Part shown: positions 51,350-60,136 of the stretch, one piece after another | Layout: each line of letters opens with the position of its first letter | Position numbering within the stretch: position 1 is the first letter of the stretch | DNA from: Rheinheimera lutimaris | Lineage (GTDB): Bacteria > Pseudomonadota > Gammaproteobacteria > Enterobacterales > Alteromonadaceae | DNA: 64,000 nucleotides | Direction of reading: 5' to 3' | Assembly (NCBI RefSeq): GCF_013283795.1 | Contig: NZ_JABSOD010000008.1 | Span: 49,063-113,062, forward strand | Notes under the pieces: model-generated | The model's database searches: none | What the model saw: the letters and a program-made list of their open reading frames with translations, nothing else | Told to the model about the DNA's origin: nothing | Position numbers and translations under genes: made by a program

Positions 51350-51374
51350 AAGATCTTATTAGATCTTTAGGATC
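51350..51374. promoter_or_regulatory. GATC-rich palindrome upstream of the motY-lafK leader
   Basis: AAGATCT-TATT-AGATCTT (51350-51367) is a perfect inverted repeat with 7-bp arms. With the next GATC it gives three GATC sites at 51352, 51362 and 51371, spaced 10 and 9 bp. It lies about 100 bp upstream of the riboswitch and could be an operator or a Dam-methylation-sensitive site. Confidence 0.45.
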
Positions 51375-51589
51375 ATGTATTTGTGTCAGTATGTTTTTTC
51401 GCCAATTGTTACATTAGGCTTACAACTACTCTGACCAGCAGGGTCGGTTTTTGACTAACTATGTGCGAATAACTGCACAACTATCTAAACAGAGCCCCGT
51501 ATATCAGCGGTATATTAGCTGCCACTTATTACACCAACATGACAGCCGGAACAGGATCCGCTAACACTCAGCCAGGCCGTCAGCTGCCG

Positions 51590-53662
51590 TTAGCCAAGCG
51601 CACCTATCACATTAACCCGCACCGTTTCCGGAATTTCGTTATAAGACAACACCGCCAGCGAGTTCTGGGTAAACGTGCGGGCATAGCGTGCCAGCAGCGG
51701 CCGCAGTTGCGGCACTACCACCAATGCCGGAGTTAAACCCTGTTGCTGCATCTGGCTGCTGATCAGCGGCATATTGCGTTGGAATTGGCTTAGCAAGTTC
51801 GGCGCCACCGGGAAACTGTCCAGTGCAACTTTACCGGCTTGCATCGCCTGGTTCAGCGCACTTTGTAAGGTTTGCTCCAGCTTCTCATCCAGCGTAAAAG
51901 CACTCAACTCGTCTTTATCGCCACTGATTTGCCGTACCAGGGCCCGTTGCAGCGCACAGCGCACATCAGAGGTGAGTAAAATAGGATCCTTGGTAACTTC
52001 ACTGCTGTCGAGCAAGGTGCTGGCAATGCTGAGAATATCGCCCAGGCTAACCTGTTCACGCAGCAACAAGCGGTACACTTTCAGCTGTATTGTCGCCGTA
52101 AGCGCTTTATCCAGGGCTTCAGCCAATACCGGCGCCACTGCTGCCAAGCGCTTGTTCAGCTGTTTTACATCTTCATAAACAAACAGCTCAGATAAATTCT
52201 CTTTAATCACTTTACCGGCATGGGTAGCAATCACCGTGGCCAGATCCACCACCGAATAACCTAAATTTAATGCTTTAGCGCGGGTGTTGTTATCTATCCA
52301 CACCGCCTCCAGGCCGTACGCCGGATCGCGGGTGATCTCACCGTCCAACTGACCATAAATATCGCCGGTATTCAGCGCCAACAATTGCTGCGGGTTTAAC
52401 CGGCCGGTCGCCAGCGGCACCCCGGCTAACTTAATGCGGTATTCTTGCGGGTTAAGCTGCAAATTATCGCGCACCCGCACTTCCGGTAATAAAAAGCCAC
52501 TTTGCTCTGACAAGGTTTTACGAATACCGCGCAAGGTTTGCACCAGCTCTTCACCTTTGTCTTTATCAGCCAGATACACCAGCCGGAAACCCAGCTCGAT
52601 AGAAATACGGTCAACGTGCGGAATGTCTTCCCAGCGCAGCGCCGACGGCGTTTGCACTATGCTTTCCGTCAATAACTCCGCTTCGGCTAAATCGCCTTTG
52701 TCTACCCGCTGCTGCAGGCGCCAGGCGACATAAATCAGTGGTAAACCAAAGCCGATAAACGCCAGTGCCGGCATGCCCGGCACCACGCCGAGGATCAGCA
52801 TAATACCACCGGTAGTCAGCAGCACCCTGGGCGAGGCCAGTAACTGCCGGCCTACTTCATCCGACATCTCGCCTTCGTCGTTCATGCGCGTCACGATAAT
52901 GGCGGCAGCTACAGCCAGCAGCAGCGACGGAATTTGCGCTACCAGGCCATCACCTATGGTTAGCAACGCAAAACGCTGAAAAGCTTCGCCCATGCTCAGG
53001 CCGTGTTGGAACACGCCGATGCTGATACCACCGAGTAAGTTAATTACCAGAATAATTAACCCGGCAATGGCATCACCACGCACAAATTTCGAGGCACCAT
53101 CCATCGAACCATAAAAGTCGGCTTCCCGCGCCACCTCGTTACGGCGATCTTTTGCCTGTTCCGGGCCAATTAAGCCGGCATTTAAATCGGCATCGATTGC
53201 CATCTGTTTGCCGGGCAAAGCATCCAACGTAAACCGGGCAGCTACTTCAGAAATACGTTCGCCACCTTTGGTGATCACCACAAAGTTGATAACCATCAGA
53301 ATAACAAACACCACCATACCGACCACATAGTTGCCGCCGATGACCACTTCACCGAAGGCCTGGATCACACGTCCGGCTACGTCTGAGCCTTCATGACCGT
53401 GCAACAACACCACCCGGGTAGAGGCAATATTCAGTGTTAAGCGCATTAAGGTGGCTACCAGCAACACCGTAGGAAACACCGAGAAGTCCAATGGCTTTTT
53501 ACTCGATACCGCCACCAGCAGCACAATCACCGACAGTACTATGTTAAAAGTAAACAACGCATCCAGCATCCAGGCCGGCAGCGGCAATACCACCATCGCC
53601 AAAATGGCCAGCAGTAATACGGGTATAGCGGTATAAGGTTGGGTAAGAGTACGCCAGTTCAC
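51590..53662 (-). CDS. flhA: Flagellar export gate protein FlhA
   Basis: This 690-residue protein has about eight N-terminal membrane helices and a large cytoplasmic domain. Family signatures include LDALFTFNIVLSVIVLLVAV, LRLTLNIASTRVVLLHGHEG, FVVITKGGERISEVAARFTLDALPGKQMAIDADLNAG and RRNEVAREADFYGSMDGASKFVRGDA. FlhA is the proton-linked core of the flagellar export gate. It ends the long fliT-to-flhA unit. No obvious terminator follows. Confidence 0.96.
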   Translation of the reverse strand: MNWRTLTQPYTAIPVLLLAILAMVVLPLPAWMLDALFTFNIVLSVIVLLVAVSSKKPLDFSVFPTVLLVATLMRLTLNIASTRVVLLHGHEGSDVAGRVIQAFGEVVIGGNYVVGMVVFVILMVINFVVITKGGERISEVAARFTLDALPGKQMAIDADLNAGLIGPEQAKDRRNEVAREADFYGSMDGASKFVRGDAIAGLIILVINLLGGISIGVFQHGLSMGEAFQRFALLTIGDGLVAQIPSLLLAVAAAIIVTRMNDEGEMSDEVGRQLLASPRVLLTTGGIMLILGVVPGMPALAFIGFGLPLIYVAWRLQQRVDKGDLAEAELLTESIVQTPSALRWEDIPHVDRISIELGFRLVYLADKDKGEELVQTLRGIRKTLSEQSGFLLPEVRVRDNLQLNPQEYRIKLAGVPLATGRLNPQQLLALNTGDIYGQLDGEITRDPAYGLEAVWIDNNTRAKALNLGYSVVDLATVIATHAGKVIKENLSELFVYEDVKQLNKRLAAVAPVLAEALDKALTATIQLKVYRLLLREQVSLGDILSIASTLLDSSEVTKDPILLTSDVRCALQRALVRQISGDKDELSAFTLDEKLEQTLQSALNQAMQAGKVALDSFPVAPNLLSQFQRNMPLISSQMQQQGLTPALVVVPQLRPLLARYARTFTQNSLAVLSYNEIPETVRVNVIGALG

Positions 53663-53665
53663 TGT

Positions 53666-54817
53666 TTAACTACCTCGGACATTAGCTTGGTCTAATAAAT
53701 TTTTCGGAATTTCCAACGCCGGCAAAGGTGCCGGTTGCTGGCCACGGCCATTTTTGTAAGCTTTCAGCTGCATAACATAAGTCAGCACGTACGCTACCGC
53801 CGTATACAACCCTTTGGGTACTTCCTGATCAACACGGGTGGAGTAATAAATAGCCCGCGCCAGTACCGGTACTTCCAGTATTTCTATCTGATGGCGCTGG
53901 CCTACGGCTTTAATGCGTAGCGCCATTTCATCGATGCCTTTTGCCACGATATAGGGTGCTCTGGCGTCTTTTTCACTGTAACGAATAGCCACCGCATAGT
54001 GCGTCGGGTTCATCACAATGACATCGGCTTTCGGTACCCGCTCTTCAATTTTGCGGTTTGCCATCTGAAACTGAATTTGACGAATGCGGCCTTTGATTTC
54101 AGGGCTGCCGTCAGACGATTTACGTTCTTCTTTTACTTCCTGTTTGGTCATCTTTACTTTCGAGGAAATCGTATATTGCTGATACGGCACATCTATCGCC
54201 GCCACTAACAACAACAAGGTCACGGTGATCATCAAACTCAGTGCCAGCAGGGCAAAACCTTCCTGCAGTGCAGTGGCTAAATCCAGCCGCTGCAAAAACA
54301 GCATCCGCGTCCAGAGCTGGCTGAGAAAGCCGTACAAACAACCACCGAGCAGCAGCACTTTAATAATCGACTTAACCAACTCGACCAGGGCATTGGCACT
54401 GAACATCCGCGCCAGTCCGGTTAACGGGTTTAACTTATTAAACTTCGGCGCAGCCAAAGAGGCTGAGAAGGTAAAGCCACCGGGCAAAGTGCCGACAATC
54501 CACATCGCTACAAACAACAACAGCAGAAACGGCATCATGGCGCCAAGCATATCGAGAAACGCCTGGCCGATAGCCAGTGGCATCAACTTATTGTTTGCCA
54601 GCATTTCTTTATTCAGCTGCATGCTGCTTTGCATCAGTTGCATAAACAAGGTGAACAGCAATTGGGCAAACCACAGCAAACCGCCGACGCCCAACATTAA
54701 CAACACCGCCGTATTAAGCTCTTTCGAGCGGGCTACCTGGCCATCTTTACGGGCTTTTTTCAGCCGTTTCTCGGTGGGCTGTTCGGTTTTTTCCTGCGAA
54801 CTGTTCTGCTCTGACAT
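53666..54817 (-). CDS. flhB: Flagellar export switch protein FlhB
   Basis: This 383-residue inner-membrane protein starts with the conserved EKTEQPTEKRLKKARKDGQVARSKEL and has four membrane helices, then KMTKQEVKEERKSSDGSPEIK. The NPTH autocleavage site is in VIVMNPTHYAVAIRY, the substrate-specificity switch from rod/hook to filament export. It lies 3 bp after fliR and 3 bp before flhA. Confidence 0.96.
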   Translation of the reverse strand: MSEQNSSQEKTEQPTEKRLKKARKDGQVARSKELNTAVLLMLGVGGLLWFAQLLFTLFMQLMQSSMQLNKEMLANNKLMPLAIGQAFLDMLGAMMPFLLLLFVAMWIVGTLPGGFTFSASLAAPKFNKLNPLTGLARMFSANALVELVKSIIKVLLLGGCLYGFLSQLWTRMLFLQRLDLATALQEGFALLALSLMITVTLLLLVAAIDVPYQQYTISSKVKMTKQEVKEERKSSDGSPEIKGRIRQIQFQMANRKIEERVPKADVIVMNPTHYAVAIRYSEKDARAPYIVAKGIDEMALRIKAVGQRHQIEILEVPVLARAIYYSTRVDQEVPKGLYTAVAYVLTYVMQLKAYKNGRGQQPAPLPALEIPKNLLDQANVRGS

Positions 54818-54820
54818 GGT

Positions 54821-55600
54821 TTACTCCATTACCAGACGCATATTGTCCAGCACATGGCTGGCCAACGAAGCAAACTGCAAGCCGGTTTGGCTTAAGGTTA
54901 AAAATACACAGACAAAGCCCAGCAATAACGTCATCGGAAAACCCAATACAAACAGGTTTAACGAGGGTGCCGAGCGTGTGGCCACACCAAACGTCAGGTT
55001 AACCAGCAGCATGGCAATCACCGCCGGCAACGCTACTAACAGAGCGGCACCAAACATCCAGCCAAACAATTGCAGCAACACAGTAATATTCAGCTGATAC
55101 AGGCCACTGCCTACCGGCCACAGCGTAAAGCTGTCGACCAGAATCGCCAGCGTGATCAGATGACCGTTAAGTGAGAAAAACAACAACGCCGACATAATCC
55201 AGAACAGATGGCCCAGCAAGGAGGTAGAATCACCGCTGCCGGGGTCCATCATCATCGCCATCGACAAGCCCATCTGCATTGACAAAATAAGCCCCGTCAG
55301 TGCCAGCACTTCAAACAAAATACGCACCGCCAGCCCCATCATAATGCCAAAGCCGATTTGTTCGAAGGTGATGACGATGGCATCGAGTGAGAACGGGTCT
55401 ACCTGTGGCATGGCCGGCAACGTCGGGCCCACCAGAAAGCTTAAAAACATCGCCAGAATAATGCGCGAGCGCGGTGTTACTGCAGGGTTATCAAATACCG
55501 GCATCGCCCACAGCAGCGCCGACAGCCGCACGAAAGGCCACCACACGGTGCCTATCCAGCTCATCAGTTCACCACTGCTTAGCGATATCAGCGAATTCAC
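54821..55600 (-). CDS. fliR: Flagellar export gate protein FliR
   Basis: This 259-residue membrane protein has six hydrophobic segments and the FliR pattern PVFDNPAVTPRSRIILAMFLSFLVGPTLP, with LFEVLALTGLILSMQMGLSMAMMMDP in the middle. It builds the FliPQR export channel. The start overlaps fliQ by 4 bp. Confidence 0.94.
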   Translation of the reverse strand: MNSLISLSSGELMSWIGTVWWPFVRLSALLWAMPVFDNPAVTPRSRIILAMFLSFLVGPTLPAMPQVDPFSLDAIVITFEQIGFGIMMGLAVRILFEVLALTGLILSMQMGLSMAMMMDPGSGDSTSLLGHLFWIMSALLFFSLNGHLITLAILVDSFTLWPVGSGLYQLNITVLLQLFGWMFGAALLVALPAVIAMLLVNLTFGVATRSAPSLNLFVLGFPMTLLLGFVCVFLTLSQTGLQFASLASHVLDNMRLVME

Positions 55601-55866
55601 CCGAAAACTCCCGGGATAATCTGCGCCAGGTTGGCAAACCAGGTCAGCAGCGTTTTAATTAACCAATGGCCGGCAAATACCACCATTAACAGTGTCAGCA
55701 ACATACGCGGTAAAAACGTCAGCGTTTGTTCCTGAATAGACGTCGCCGCCTGAAACACTGCAACCACTATGCCCAGAATTAAGCCCGGCACAATCAGCAC
55801 CAGCAGCATTTGAATAATGGTATATACCGCCTGAGCGATAAGCTCTGTTGCCTGTTCCGGACTCAT
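55597..55866 (-). CDS. fliQ: Flagellar export gate protein FliQ
   Basis: This 89-residue protein has two membrane helices and the FliQ motif VVAVFQAATSIQEQTLTFLPRMLLTLL. It is part of the export gate. It overlaps both fliP (upstream) and fliR (downstream) by 4 bp. Confidence 0.95.
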   Translation of the reverse strand: MSPEQATELIAQAVYTIIQMLLVLIVPGLILGIVVAVFQAATSIQEQTLTFLPRMLLTLLMVVFAGHWLIKTLLTWFANLAQIIPGVFG

Positions 55867-56621
55867 GGTGCAGCTCCGAACGTGGCCGCCAGGGTGCCGG
55901 CCACCATAGACCAGCCGTCGGCCAGTACAAAAATCATTAACTTAAACGGTAAACTGATGATCAGTGGGGATAGCATCATCATACCCATCGACATCAGCAC
56001 ACTGGCCACCACCAGATCGATAATTAAAAACGGAATAAACAACATAAAGCCAATTTGAAAGGCGGTGGTCAGCTCGCTTAACACAAAAGCCGGCATTAAC
56101 ACTTCCAGCGGCACATCTGCTGCTGCCATAGTGGTCGGCTCTTTGGCAATCAGCAGCACCTGATGCAGTTCGTTTTCGCGCGTTTGCGCTAACATAAACT
56201 GCCGTATCGGCTGCTCTGCCCGCGCTAAAGCTTGCTCCAGCGTCATTTCTTCAGCCTGGTAAGGCTTAAACGCATTTTGGTACACGTCCTGCCATACCGG
56301 TCGCATAATTAATAAGGTCAACATCAGTGAGATACCAATTAATACGCGGTTTGGCGGGCTTTGTTGCAAACCCAGCGCCTGGCGCAATATCGCCAGTACA
56401 ATAATGATACGGGTAAAAGAGGTCAGCACCATCAGCATGCCCGGGATCAAACTCAGTGCCGTCATCAGCAGCAAAATTTGCAGCTTAACGCTGTAATCCT
56501 GGCCGCCGTCGGCATCGCGCACCGACAGCAAGGTCAGGTCATCGCCAAACGCCAGTGCCGGCATCAGCAGCGCACATAACGGCAACAGCCATTTCAGCCC
56601 GCGCAGCAGGGTGTTACTCAT
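55863..56621 (-). CDS. fliP: Flagellar export gate protein FliP
   Basis: This 252-residue protein has a cleavable signal-like N-terminus (LLPLCALLMPALAFG) and four membrane helices. FliP signatures are LTSFTRIIIVLAILRQALGLQQSPPNRVLIGI, FVLSELTTAFQIGFMLFIPFLIIDLVVASVLMSMGMMMLSP and SLPFKLMIFVLADGW. It nucleates the export gate. The start overlaps the fliN stop by 8 bp. Confidence 0.96.
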   Translation of the reverse strand: MSNTLLRGLKWLLPLCALLMPALAFGDDLTLLSVRDADGGQDYSVKLQILLLMTALSLIPGMLMVLTSFTRIIIVLAILRQALGLQQSPPNRVLIGISLMLTLLIMRPVWQDVYQNAFKPYQAEEMTLEQALARAEQPIRQFMLAQTRENELHQVLLIAKEPTTMAAADVPLEVLMPAFVLSELTTAFQIGFMLFIPFLIIDLVVASVLMSMGMMMLSPLIISLPFKLMIFVLADGWSMVAGTLAATFGAAP

Positions 56622-56982
56622 GATGCTCCGCCGTCACTTTCCGGTTTACAAACTTCAGGCCGTACTTGCCGTCCATCATTACCACTTCGGCTTTAGCAAA
56701 CAGTACACCGTTTACTTTCACATCCAGCGGCTCACCGACAGCTTTTTCCAGCGGCAACACATCGCCTACGCTGGCGCGGCTCAACTCACCCAGCGTCACC
56801 TCAGCACTGGCCACTTCCAACGTCACGGTAAGCGGCACATCGCGAAACATCGATAAACCATCGGCTTTGGTGGCTGCCGCCTGGCCTTCCTGCTCAAAAA
56901 TATCGTCCATATCCATCATATCAAGCCCGGCCAGGGCTGCATCCAGGCCATTTGTGTTGTTCAGGTTGTCGCTCATTGTCAT
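56614..56982 (-). CDS. fliN: Flagellar motor switch protein FliN
   Basis: This 122-residue C-ring protein ends in a SpoA domain: DVPLTVTLEVASAEVTLGELSRASVGDVLPLEKAVGEPLDVKVNGVLFAKAEVVMMDGKYGLKFV. It works with FliM and FliG in torque switching and export docking. The start overlaps the fliM stop by 1 bp. Confidence 0.94.
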   Translation of the reverse strand: MTMSDNLNNTNGLDAALAGLDMMDMDDIFEQEGQAAATKADGLSMFRDVPLTVTLEVASAEVTLGELSRASVGDVLPLEKAVGEPLDVKVNGVLFAKAEVVMMDGKYGLKFVNRKVTAEHHE

Positions 56983-57860
56983 TACTCCCGGGTGACGATA
57001 TCAGTGATTTGGAAAACCAGGCTGTTGGCTTCTTCTGCTACTTTGCCGAAAAACAGCCGTTCTTTATTCAGTTGCAGCGACATGGCGCTGTGTAATTCAA
57101 TCGGCAGCACGGCACCGTTCAGGCATTCCCGTAACTGACGCAGGCTCACCTTTTTGCGGGCCATTTCAATGCGGCACAGCACCGGTACCTGCGGCCATTG
57201 CGCCACATTGGCAGCCGGCACAGCCACACTGCTGTTGCTGTCATCCTGGTCGACAAAAAAGCTCAGCGGCAACCACAGATACCAGCTGATCGCGTCGCTA
57301 TCGAGTAACATCCGTACCTTTACAGGCAGGTACTGAAACTGTGCGGGTTCCAGCTGTTGCTTCACCGCCGAGGCCGGCAATACCGATTGTTCTTTAAACA
57401 ACAATTGCTGCATCGCCAGCAACTGCCGCTGTGCCACCCGGCTGCACACCCGCAACTCAGATGCACTGAGCTCGGTTTTATCTTCCAACTGCACTACCTT
57501 GCTCAGCTGACCGCCCAGCGCCAGATCAGCCAGGTGATGCACACCGGTGAAGTCCAGCGCGAAAAAGCAGTAACTGTCGGTGGGTACCAGTACCGGGCAT
57601 TGCAGTAACAAACGACCGGGTTCTGCCAGCCAGCTGTCCAGCCCGGTGCCGTGGCATAAGTTCATGTCAATACTGAACTCGACATCGTGCAGCAGCCGGC
57701 CCAGCTCAATTTCTACTGCCTGAGCCAACTCCGGCAACCGCTGCTTTGCCACCAGCAGGGCTTTGCTAAAACGGCGTTGGTCCAGCGTCAGCGCAAACGG
57801 CTGACACGCTGAGGCTAACGCCGCAGGGATAATGCTTGAACATGTCGTCATATTATTCAT
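56982..57860 (-). CDS. fliM: Flagellar motor switch protein FliM (lateral type)
   Basis: This 292-residue protein has a middle FliM domain and a C-terminal SpoA-like region (VPVLCRIEMARKKVSLRQLRECLNGAVLPIEL). It is shorter and more diverged than polar FliM, and the N-terminal CheY-binding helix (consensus LSQxEIDALL) is not seen at its start. The lateral motor may therefore not respond to CheY-P, as in lateral systems that do not switch. It overlaps the PilZ gene by 8 bp; an ATG at 57851 is an alternative start. Confidence 0.85.
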   Translation of the reverse strand: MNNMTTCSSIIPAALASACQPFALTLDQRRFSKALLVAKQRLPELAQAVEIELGRLLHDVEFSIDMNLCHGTGLDSWLAEPGRLLLQCPVLVPTDSYCFFALDFTGVHHLADLALGGQLSKVVQLEDKTELSASELRVCSRVAQRQLLAMQQLLFKEQSVLPASAVKQQLEPAQFQYLPVKVRMLLDSDAISWYLWLPLSFFVDQDDSNSSVAVPAANVAQWPQVPVLCRIEMARKKVSLRQLRECLNGAVLPIELHSAMSLQLNKERLFFGKVAEEANSLVFQITDIVTRE

Positions 57861-58272
57861 CTGCTGTTGCTTGCTCTGTCGTACCGCTGTCTCTCGACAC
57901 GCGGTAAGCTTTTTTACTTAAACGGCGAAGTAAATTCAGCCGCAGCTCGCGCTTGGCGTCTAACCAGCTCAGGCCGAGAAACACCAGCTTGTCGCTAACC
58001 TGACGCCGGTAAACCACCTCGGCTTTAATCCGCGTTTGACCGTCGTATTGCACCACGATCAGATCCGGCACCGTTTTGCTAACCGGAGCCAGCAGGCCGG
58101 CGCCGCCCAAACTCATATCCTTTACCACCGCCAGACAAATCTGGCTGCCAAACAAACCGCTTTGCAGCAGCTTTACCGGCACGCCTTTGGTTTGGCTTTC
58201 ATGTGGCTCATTGGCGGTACAGAAATACCAACGCAAATACTTGCGCGAAATCTCCGGCTTAGTTAACGGCAT
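57853..58272 (-). CDS. PilZ-domain c-di-GMP receptor within the motor operon
   Basis: This 139-residue soluble protein carries a PilZ domain. RKYLR at residues 10-14 fits the RxxxR arm, and DMSLGGAGLL fits D/NxSxxG. A beta-barrel core follows (VVQYDGQTRIKAEVVYRR, then KLVFLGLSWLD). PilZ proteins bind c-di-GMP; YcgR-type ones act on the flagellar motor. Its place between motB and fliM, overlapping both (14 bp and 8 bp), suggests a brake or tuner of this motor. The spacing between the two motifs is a little longer than usual, so ligand binding is likely but not certain. Confidence 0.8.
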   Translation of the reverse strand: MPLTKPEISRKYLRWYFCTANEPHESQTKGVPVKLLQSGLFGSQICLAVVKDMSLGGAGLLAPVSKTVPDLIVVQYDGQTRIKAEVVYRRQVSDKLVFLGLSWLDAKRELRLNLLRRLSKKAYRVSRDSGTTEQATADE

Positions 58273-59260
58273 CTTGCACCTGTACGCCTGAACGACCGAC
58301 CGGTTGATTGCGTTGTGCTTCGCGGGCGGCCTGCTGTACGGCGTTATTATTATTGTCGGGAGAAAACAGTTGGTTTAATTCTGCTTCGGCAGCACTGGTT
58401 AAAATCAGCAATTCAATGCGGCGATTTTCACTGCTGCCCTGGTCAGCTTCGTTCAGTGGCCGGGTAGCAGAAAACGCTGCCACCTGAGCGACGCGCTGCA
58501 CCGGCATACCACCTGCCGCCAGCACCTGACGCGCTTGCAGCGCACGGTCACCGGACAACTCCCAGTTACTGTATTGGCTGCCGCTAAAGGCGGTAATATC
58601 GGTATGGCCGGAAATAATCAGTTTATTTTGCACTTTAACGAATACCGGCCCCAGGCTTAGCAACAAGTCTTCAAAAAACGGTGTCATGCGGATTTGGCCA
58701 CGCACAAACATTTGCCGGTCTTTACTGTCACGGATAATAACCCTTAAGCCGGACGGCACTATGTCCAGCTGAATATGGCCCTGCGCCATCTGTTCCGCTG
58801 CCAGTTGTTCAAACGCCTGCAGCAACAAACTCAGTTGCTCCGGCGTATCAAACTGGCCATCAACTAACGAATTCAGCTTATCGCCTTTACCGGCCAGCGG
58901 CCGCTCATCGCCGGACGGCACCCGCAGATATTCCGACATGCCGGGCAAGGGGTTATCCGGCGGCAACATATTGGCCGAGTTTTTATCCACTACTGACGGC
59001 GTACCACCTAAGTTAACCGGAAACGGGCTGTTTTCCGGGTCAAACGGATGCGGGCTGCCATCAAAAATAGAATGGGTGCGCATATAGTTGGCAATTTCGG
59101 TGCGCTCTTTTACGTTGGAGACTTCTAAAATCCATAGCACCATAAAAAATGCCATCATCGCCAGAGTAAAATCGGCAAAGGCAACTTTCCAGGCACCACC
59201 GGCTTTGGTTTTGCCGGCAGCGCGCCGGCCGCGCTTAACTATTATCGGCATGCTGTTCAT
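58259..59260 (-). CDS. motB: Flagellar stator protein MotB (LafU-type)
   Basis: This 333-residue stator subunit has a basic N-terminus, one membrane helix (VAFADFTLAMMAFFMVLWILEV) with the ion-binding Asp30, a plug/linker region, and a C-terminal OmpA domain including ISGHTDITAFSGSQYSNWELSGDRALQARQ. The Asp context matches proton-type MotB, as expected for lateral motors. It anchors the stator to peptidoglycan. The start abuts motA with a 1-bp overlap. Confidence 0.93.
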   Translation of the reverse strand: MNSMPIIVKRGRRAAGKTKAGGAWKVAFADFTLAMMAFFMVLWILEVSNVKERTEIANYMRTHSIFDGSPHPFDPENSPFPVNLGGTPSVVDKNSANMLPPDNPLPGMSEYLRVPSGDERPLAGKGDKLNSLVDGQFDTPEQLSLLLQAFEQLAAEQMAQGHIQLDIVPSGLRVIIRDSKDRQMFVRGQIRMTPFFEDLLLSLGPVFVKVQNKLIISGHTDITAFSGSQYSNWELSGDRALQARQVLAAGGMPVQRVAQVAAFSATRPLNEADQGSSENRRIELLILTSAAEAELNQLFSPDNNNNAVQQAAREAQRNQPVGRSGVQVQDAVN

Positions 59261-60117
59261 CAGGCGGCCCTGTCGTTAATCCACTGTTCCATCGTGGTAA
59301 AAGATGGCTTTTGTTCTTCATTGATCACGCGCCGGCCTGAGTCGGTTGCCACTATGGCAACATGACCTTTGGCGTGTGCCACCAAAATAGCGCGTACACA
59401 TTCCAACAAGGCAACCTGCTTTTTCACATACTGTTCCATCGCCGAACTCAGCGGTGCCATAAAGCAATAACAACCAAAGATACCGATAAAAGTACCTACT
59501 AAGGCGGCTGCCACGTGGTAACCGATATTGCTCAGCGGCCCGTCTAAATGCTGCATGGTAATAATAATGCCGCCTACCGCTGCCAAAATACCAAAACCGG
59601 GCATAGCTTCGGCGATTACTGCCATGGCAGACGACGGCTTCAGCTTTTGCTGCTCGATAGTGTAAATTTCCTGCTCCAGCAAGCTGTCAAAATCGTGCGC
59701 ACTGAGCTTGCCCATGCTCATCAAACGCAGGTTATCGCAAACAAATACCACCAGCGCTTCATGCTCCAGCACCAGCGGATAAGCCAGAAACACCGAACTG
59801 GTATGCGGGTTTTCCACATGATCGTCCAACTCGCGCAGGCCTTTGCTTTTGGCAAGATCCAGCAAGGTGTGCATTAGCAACAACAACTCGCGGTACAGCT
59901 CTGTGCTGTCTTTTTGCTTCACAAACTGTGACCGCACCTGGGCCCACATTTCTTTTAATACATAGCCGGAGTTACCCACTATCAGGGCACCGAAACCGGC
60001 GCCGAAAATAATCAAAAACTCAGCCGGTTGCCATAAAGTAGCGGGATTACCGCCGGCAAACATATAACCGCCAACCACTGCGCCCAGCACTATGGCGAAA
60101 CCTAAAATTCTCTGCAT
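59260..60117 (-). CDS. motA: Flagellar stator protein MotA (LafT-type)
   Basis: This 285-residue protein has four membrane helices and the proton-type MotA layout: GFAIVLGAVVGGYMFAGG, EFLIIFGAGFGALIVGN, a cytoplasmic loop with the charged residues that meet FliG, and PGFGILAAVGGIIITM with HVAAALVGTFIGIFGCY. Its length resembles E. coli MotA (about 295) more than PomA (about 255), which points to proton drive. Confidence 0.93.
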   Translation of the reverse strand: MQRILGFAIVLGAVVGGYMFAGGNPATLWQPAEFLIIFGAGFGALIVGNSGYVLKEMWAQVRSQFVKQKDSTELYRELLLLMHTLLDLAKSKGLRELDDHVENPHTSSVFLAYPLVLEHEALVVFVCDNLRLMSMGKLSAHDFDSLLEQEIYTIEQQKLKPSSAMAVIAEAMPGFGILAAVGGIIITMQHLDGPLSNIGYHVAAALVGTFIGIFGCYCFMAPLSSAMEQYVKKQVALLECVRAILVAHAKGHVAIVATDSGRRVINEEQKPSFTTMEQWINDRAA

Positions 60118-60136
60118 TATTCTGCTTCCTGTACCG

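Larger units (their letters stand above)
51008..51589. other. 582-bp gene-free region: leader and promoter region of motY-lafK-fliE
   Basis: No convincing gene lies here; an 84-codon frame on the plus strand runs antisense to the riboswitch. On the minus strand the region holds, in transcription order, the GATC-rich palindrome at 51350-51374, possible promoter bases (TTGCAG, 17 bp, TTTAAT from 51330 to 51302), the c-di-GMP-I aptamer at 51152-51256, and two hairpins at 51131-51149 and 51109-51122. A ribosome-binding site for motY follows. I see nothing in 51380-51589. Confidence 0.7.

Noticed and set aside
54225-55097. 290-codon open frame on the plus strand
   Set aside because: It is antisense to flhB and fliR, whose protein motifs are unmistakable, and its own translation is low in recognisable structure.
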